This document shows positions 61,247-64,000 of a DNA stretch of 64,000 bases, piece after piece. Position 1 is the first letter of the stretch. Each line of letters begins with the position of its first letter. The stretch is from Terrilactibacillus sp. S3-3 (GTDB taxonomy: Bacteria; Bacillota; Bacilli; Bacillales; Sporolactobacillaceae). The stretch lies in the NCBI GenBank assembly GCA_030437565.1, contig CP129291.1:248001-312000 (forward strand), given 5' to 3'. The notes under the pieces were generated by a model, which was given only the letters and a program-made list of their open reading frames with translations, was not told the DNA's origin and did not search any database. The position numbers and the translations under genes were made by a program.

Positions 61247-62345
61247 GTCCAAACCCCGGGCCCGGCCCAATTTGTATAAAAAGGCGGAAATCTTGTAAAT
61301 AAACGATGAAAAGTCGTAAATAAAAGTTCGAAAGTTGAATAAAAAGTCCGGCTTAACCCCGAGACCGGCCCAGTTTGTATAAAAAAGCGGAAATCTTGTA
61401 AATAAACCGTGAAAAGTTGTAAATAAAAGTTCGAAAGTTGTATAAAAAGGCGGTCCAAACCCCAGACCCGACCCAACTTGTATAAAAAGGCGGAAATCTT
61501 GTAAATAAACCGTGAAAAGTCGTATATAAATTCGAAAGTTGTATAAAAAGGCGGTCCAAACCCCAGACCCGATCCGATTTGTATAAAAAAGCGGAAATCT
61601 TGTAAATAAACCGTGAAAAGTTGTAAATAAAAGTTCGAAAGTTGAATAAAAAGGCGGTCCAAACCCCGGGCCCGGCCCAGTTTGTATAAAAAAGGGGAAA
61701 TCTTGTAAATAAACCGTGAAAAGTTGTAAATAAAAGTTCGAAAGTTGAATAAAAAGTCCGGCTTAACCCCGAGACCGGCCCAGTTTGTATAAAAAAGGGG
61801 AAATCTTGTAAATAAACCGTGAAAAGTCGTATATAAAAGTTCGAAAGTTGTATATAAACCGCAAAAAGTTGTATAAAGAGTCCGTCCAAACCCCGGGCCC
61901 GACCCAACTTGTATAAAAAGGCGGAAATCTTGTAAATAAACCGTGAAAAGTTGTAAATAAAAGTTCGAAAGTTGTATAAAAAGTCGGTCCAAACCCCAGA
62001 CCCGATCCGATTTGTATAAAAAAGCGGAATCTTGTGTAAATAAACCGTGAAAAGTTGTAAATAAAAGTTCGAAAGTTGTATAAAAAGTCGGTCCAAACCC
62101 CAGACCCGACCCAACTTGTATAAAAAAGCGGAAACCTTGTAAATAAACGATGAAAAGTTGTATATTAAAGTTCAAAAGTTGTATAAAAAGGCGGTCCAAA
62201 CCCCGGGCCCGACCCAACTTGTATAAAAAGGCGGAAATCTTGTAAATAAACGATGAAAAGTTGTATATAAAAGTTCGAAAGTTGTATATAAACCGCAAAA
62301 AGTTGAATAAAAAGTCGGGCCAAACCCCGTGCCCGGCCCGCTTGT
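61247..62345. repeat. ~103-bp tandem repeat array, 10-11 units
   Basis: Each unit is three 21-bp subunits, each opening TTGTATAAA or TTGTAAATAAA (followed by AGGCGGAAATC, CCGTGAAAAG or AGTTCGAAAG), then a ~40-bp part TTGTATAAAAAGTCGGTCC plus GC-rich AAACCCCGGGCCCGACCCAA. Unit boundaries, by the GC block, fall about every 100-105 bp. The reverse strand stays open for 396 codons (FIQLSNFYLQLFTVYLQDFR-like), but this is translated repeat with no start signal. Same family at 30607, 40495 and 59535. Confidence 0.9.
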
Positions 62346-62466
62346 AAAAAAAAAAAAGAGATAAAACGTTCTCTGAAAAACGATTCACAACTTCAAGTTT
62401 GGATGACCTGCCGAGTATTTATCTATGGCAGTAAGTTTTAAGTAATGATCGAACGAATTAAAGCGC
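62346..62466. other. Spacer between repeat array and gentisate operon
   Basis: About 120 bp with an A run (62347-62358). It contains no clear terminator for the reverse-strand monooxygenase gene. Confidence 0.3.
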
Positions 62467-63664
62467 TTACAAATTGATGTTTTGTTTATCTGCGGCTGGC
62501 CGATAGCCATACAGCCATTCAACGACATCGTAGTCTGCGCGCCTCTCTTTTGCCAAGATAGGCATCGCGAAGCAAGGTAAAGACCGGATCATCGGCATGA
62601 ATCATTTTTCCAAAAAGACGTGCCGTATTTTGTACTTTAGCTGATCGCGGTATCCGTTCTTCTTGATAATCATGAAAAGCTTTTTCGTAGTTTTTCTCCG
62701 TATTTTTTCAGCATTGCAGTTAAATAGGATGAATCTTCTAATGCCTGGCAGCCGCCTTGGGCAATATATTGCAGCATTGGATGGGCGGCATCTCCCAGCA
62801 AAGTCAAGTTTCCTTTTGTCCAATTATCAATGGGCCGGCGATCGTACATTGGCCAGCGAATCTGACGTTGAATAAAACTTAAAGCCTGCTGAACAAGGGG
62901 GTGACAACCTTGGAATCTCCTTTCCATTTCCTCCGGGGTTCCCCAGTCATCGGAGTCTTCCTTGTACTCATAAGTTTCAAACACAACGACTTGATTGTAC
63001 AATTCACCTCTGCGAACCGGATATTGCACAACATGCAGGCAGGTGCGGGCCAATCCACATAATGACGTCATCCAACTCTGAATCCGCGAAATTTCTGTGA
63101 TCGGAATGGTGCCGCGGTAGGCAACGTATTTAGAACAAACCGGCTGATCATGACTGATTAGCTTGCGGACATTCGATCTCAGGCCATCTGCGCCAATCGC
63201 CGCTTTGCCAAAAAAATGTTCATTTCTTGAGTTTGTCGCGATCACGCCGTCCGCTGTTTCTTCCACGGATTCAATCAGTTGATTATTTAATAGAGTAATC
63301 GATGGATTTTTTTTTACATGCTTCTAAAAGCACTCTATGCAAATCAGAGCGGTGGATCACACAATAGGAAAAACCATATTTTTTTGTTTAAACGTCTCCC
63401 CTAAATCTAAGGGAGCTAATTCTTTTCCGGTGAAGGCATCTCGCAAAACGAGTCTTTTTGGATAGACGGTGTATTTATCTATTTCATCCAATAAGCCTAA
63501 TTTATTCAGAACGGCCATCGCATTAGGGGCTAATTGAATCCGGCACCAATTTCTCCGAACTCGGGTGCACGCTCAAGCACCGCTACTTTCCTGCCAATAT
63601 TAGAAGTTCCAAGTGCAGCCGCTAATCCGCCAATTCCGCCGCCAATAACAAGAATATCATTCAT
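62467..63664 (-). CDS. 3-hydroxybenzoate 6-monooxygenase-like FAD hydroxylase, frameshifted
   Basis: ATG 63664 with GGAGAGGTGA. FAD-binding GxGxxG: ILVIGGGIGGLAAALG, then VAVLERAPEFGEIGAG; slips near 63535, 63380 and 63310 (T run); the DG motif AAIGADGLRSNVRKLI; GD motif LTLLGDAAHPMLQYIAQGGC; slip near 62690; end DYDVVEWLYGYRPA. About 399 residues, right for class A flavoprotein monooxygenases such as 3-hydroxybenzoate and salicylate hydroxylases. The gentisate dioxygenase gene just upstream on the same strand points to 3-hydroxybenzoate to gentisate conversion. Confidence 0.8.
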
Positions 63665-63694
63665 CAAAATATTCACCTCTCCTTATTGATTATA

Positions 63695-64000
63695 TTAAGC
63701 CGTCTTCGGCTTGAACTCGCCGGTTACTTCTTGATGACCGGTATATTGAACGAATTCTTGAGATTGTTCTAATCCGAATTTCTCCATAATAGGTAAATCA
63801 CTGCATGAGAACAGGAAAGAGTCTTCCGCTGCAACATGTTCATGCCAGGCCCAGTTTGGAATAACAAAATAATCTCCTTTGGACCAGTCGAATTTTTCGC
63901 CATTTATGATGCTGTAACCCGAACCTCTGAAAACATGATAGATGGTTGCATGCGTATGGCGATGGGCCTTCGAATGGAACCCTTTCGGCAGCTTTTGCAT
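63695..64000 (-). CDS. Gentisate 1,2-dioxygenase-like cupin, 5' part outside window
   Basis: The last ~101 residues of a cupin dioxygenase; the frame is open to the window edge, so the start lies beyond 64000. FHSKAHRHTHATIYHVFRGS, GYSIINGEKFDWSKGDYFVI, PNWAWHEHVAAEDSFLFSCS. HRHTH and the later WHEH carry the iron-binding His of the second cupin barrel. Stop 30 bp before the monooxygenase start, so same operon. Opens the gentisate ring with O2 to maleylpyruvate. Confidence 0.85.
   Translation of the reverse strand: MQKLPKGFHSKAHRHTHATIYHVFRGSGYSIINGEKFDWSKGDYFVIPNWAWHEHVAAEDSFLFSCSDLPIMEKFGLEQSQEFVQYTGHQEVTGEFKPKTA

Noticed and set aside
61198..62388. 396-codon open frame on the reverse strand (and a 253-codon one in another frame)
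   Set aside because: Both are translations of the 103-bp repeat array; no start signal, extreme composition, and two frames are open at once because the A/T-rich repeat lacks stops on that strand.
1..64000. tRNA or rRNA genes
   Set aside because: I looked for cloverleaf signatures (GGTTCGAATCC-type arms) and rRNA conserved blocks and saw none.

Overview
The window looks like a chromosome segment of a spore-forming-type Firmicute of the order Bacillales. Supporting signs are purine-rich ribosome binding sites, an LXG toxin, YuiD-like and YtrA-like genes, IS1380/IS256/IS110 elements and A/T-rich accessory DNA. I cannot name the species. Many genes are broken by 1-2 base indels, very often at or beside A or T runs of 8-14 bases. 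Two near-identical IS256 copies differ at exactly such a run, so a good part of the 'pseudogenes' may be consensus errors. For that reason genes are given at full extent as CDS when only the frame is broken, and as pseudogene when real sequence is missing or decayed.

Layout. 1-4.6 kb: three DUF1433-type membrane-anchored proteins interleaved with two class 3 lipase-like genes, plus an IS1380-family transposase; IS256 copy 1 (4634-6140) interrupts the second lipase. 6.5-7.9 kb: small membrane protein, lipoprotein and a short hypothetical gene. 8.1-18.1 kb: a defence island with a paired operator-like palindrome, an XRE regulator, type I restriction-modification genes hsdM-hsdS-small ORF-hsdR, and an A/T-rich SIR2-domain gene that seems to have lost the middle of its catalytic domain. 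18.3-23.9 kb: remains of a type VII (LXG) toxin locus: a DUF4274-like putative immunity gene cut by an IS1380 remnant, a truncated IS110 element with a structured left end, an LXG-AHH nuclease toxin and a Lap-like fragment. 23.9-30.2 kb: truncated acyl-CoA ligase, aminotransferase fragment, two GNAT acetyltransferases, an aminoglycoside phosphotransferase-like kinase, a LysR regulator and rarD.

30.2-34.2 kb is a cobalamin block: a DUF4430 (transcobalamin-like) protein behind a probable cobalamin riboswitch, an ECF-type S component, and B12-dependent ribonucleotide reductase NrdJ with two NrdR-type boxes 32 bp apart. 34.4-39.6 kb holds a two-gene 2-hydroxyacyl-CoA dehydratase/activase-type system. 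40-41 kb has a YuiD-like gene and repeats. 41.5-46.8 kb contains PadR/membrane protein and TetR/ABC exporter cassettes with clear operators. 47-52.5 kb: pyruvyl transferase, universal stress protein, small membrane proteins and a YtrA-like GntR/ABC operon. 52.7-56.4 kb: FtsX-type permease and ATPase, a group II intron 5' remnant directly behind their terminator, then two exported-protein genes and a direct repeat of the ATPase 3' end. 56.6-59.4 kb: hydroxyacyl-CoA dehydrogenase, enoyl-CoA hydratase and thiolase. 59.5-62.3 kb: a ~103-bp repeat array split by IS256 copy 2 (9-bp target duplication). 62.5-64 kb: start of a gentisate-pathway operon (3-hydroxybenzoate 6-monooxygenase and gentisate dioxygenase) continuing off the right edge.

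Two repeat families (30.2-30.5 kb; and 30.6, 40.5-41.0, 59.5-62.3 kb) have periods close to 21 bp or multiples of it and are not explained by any gene.
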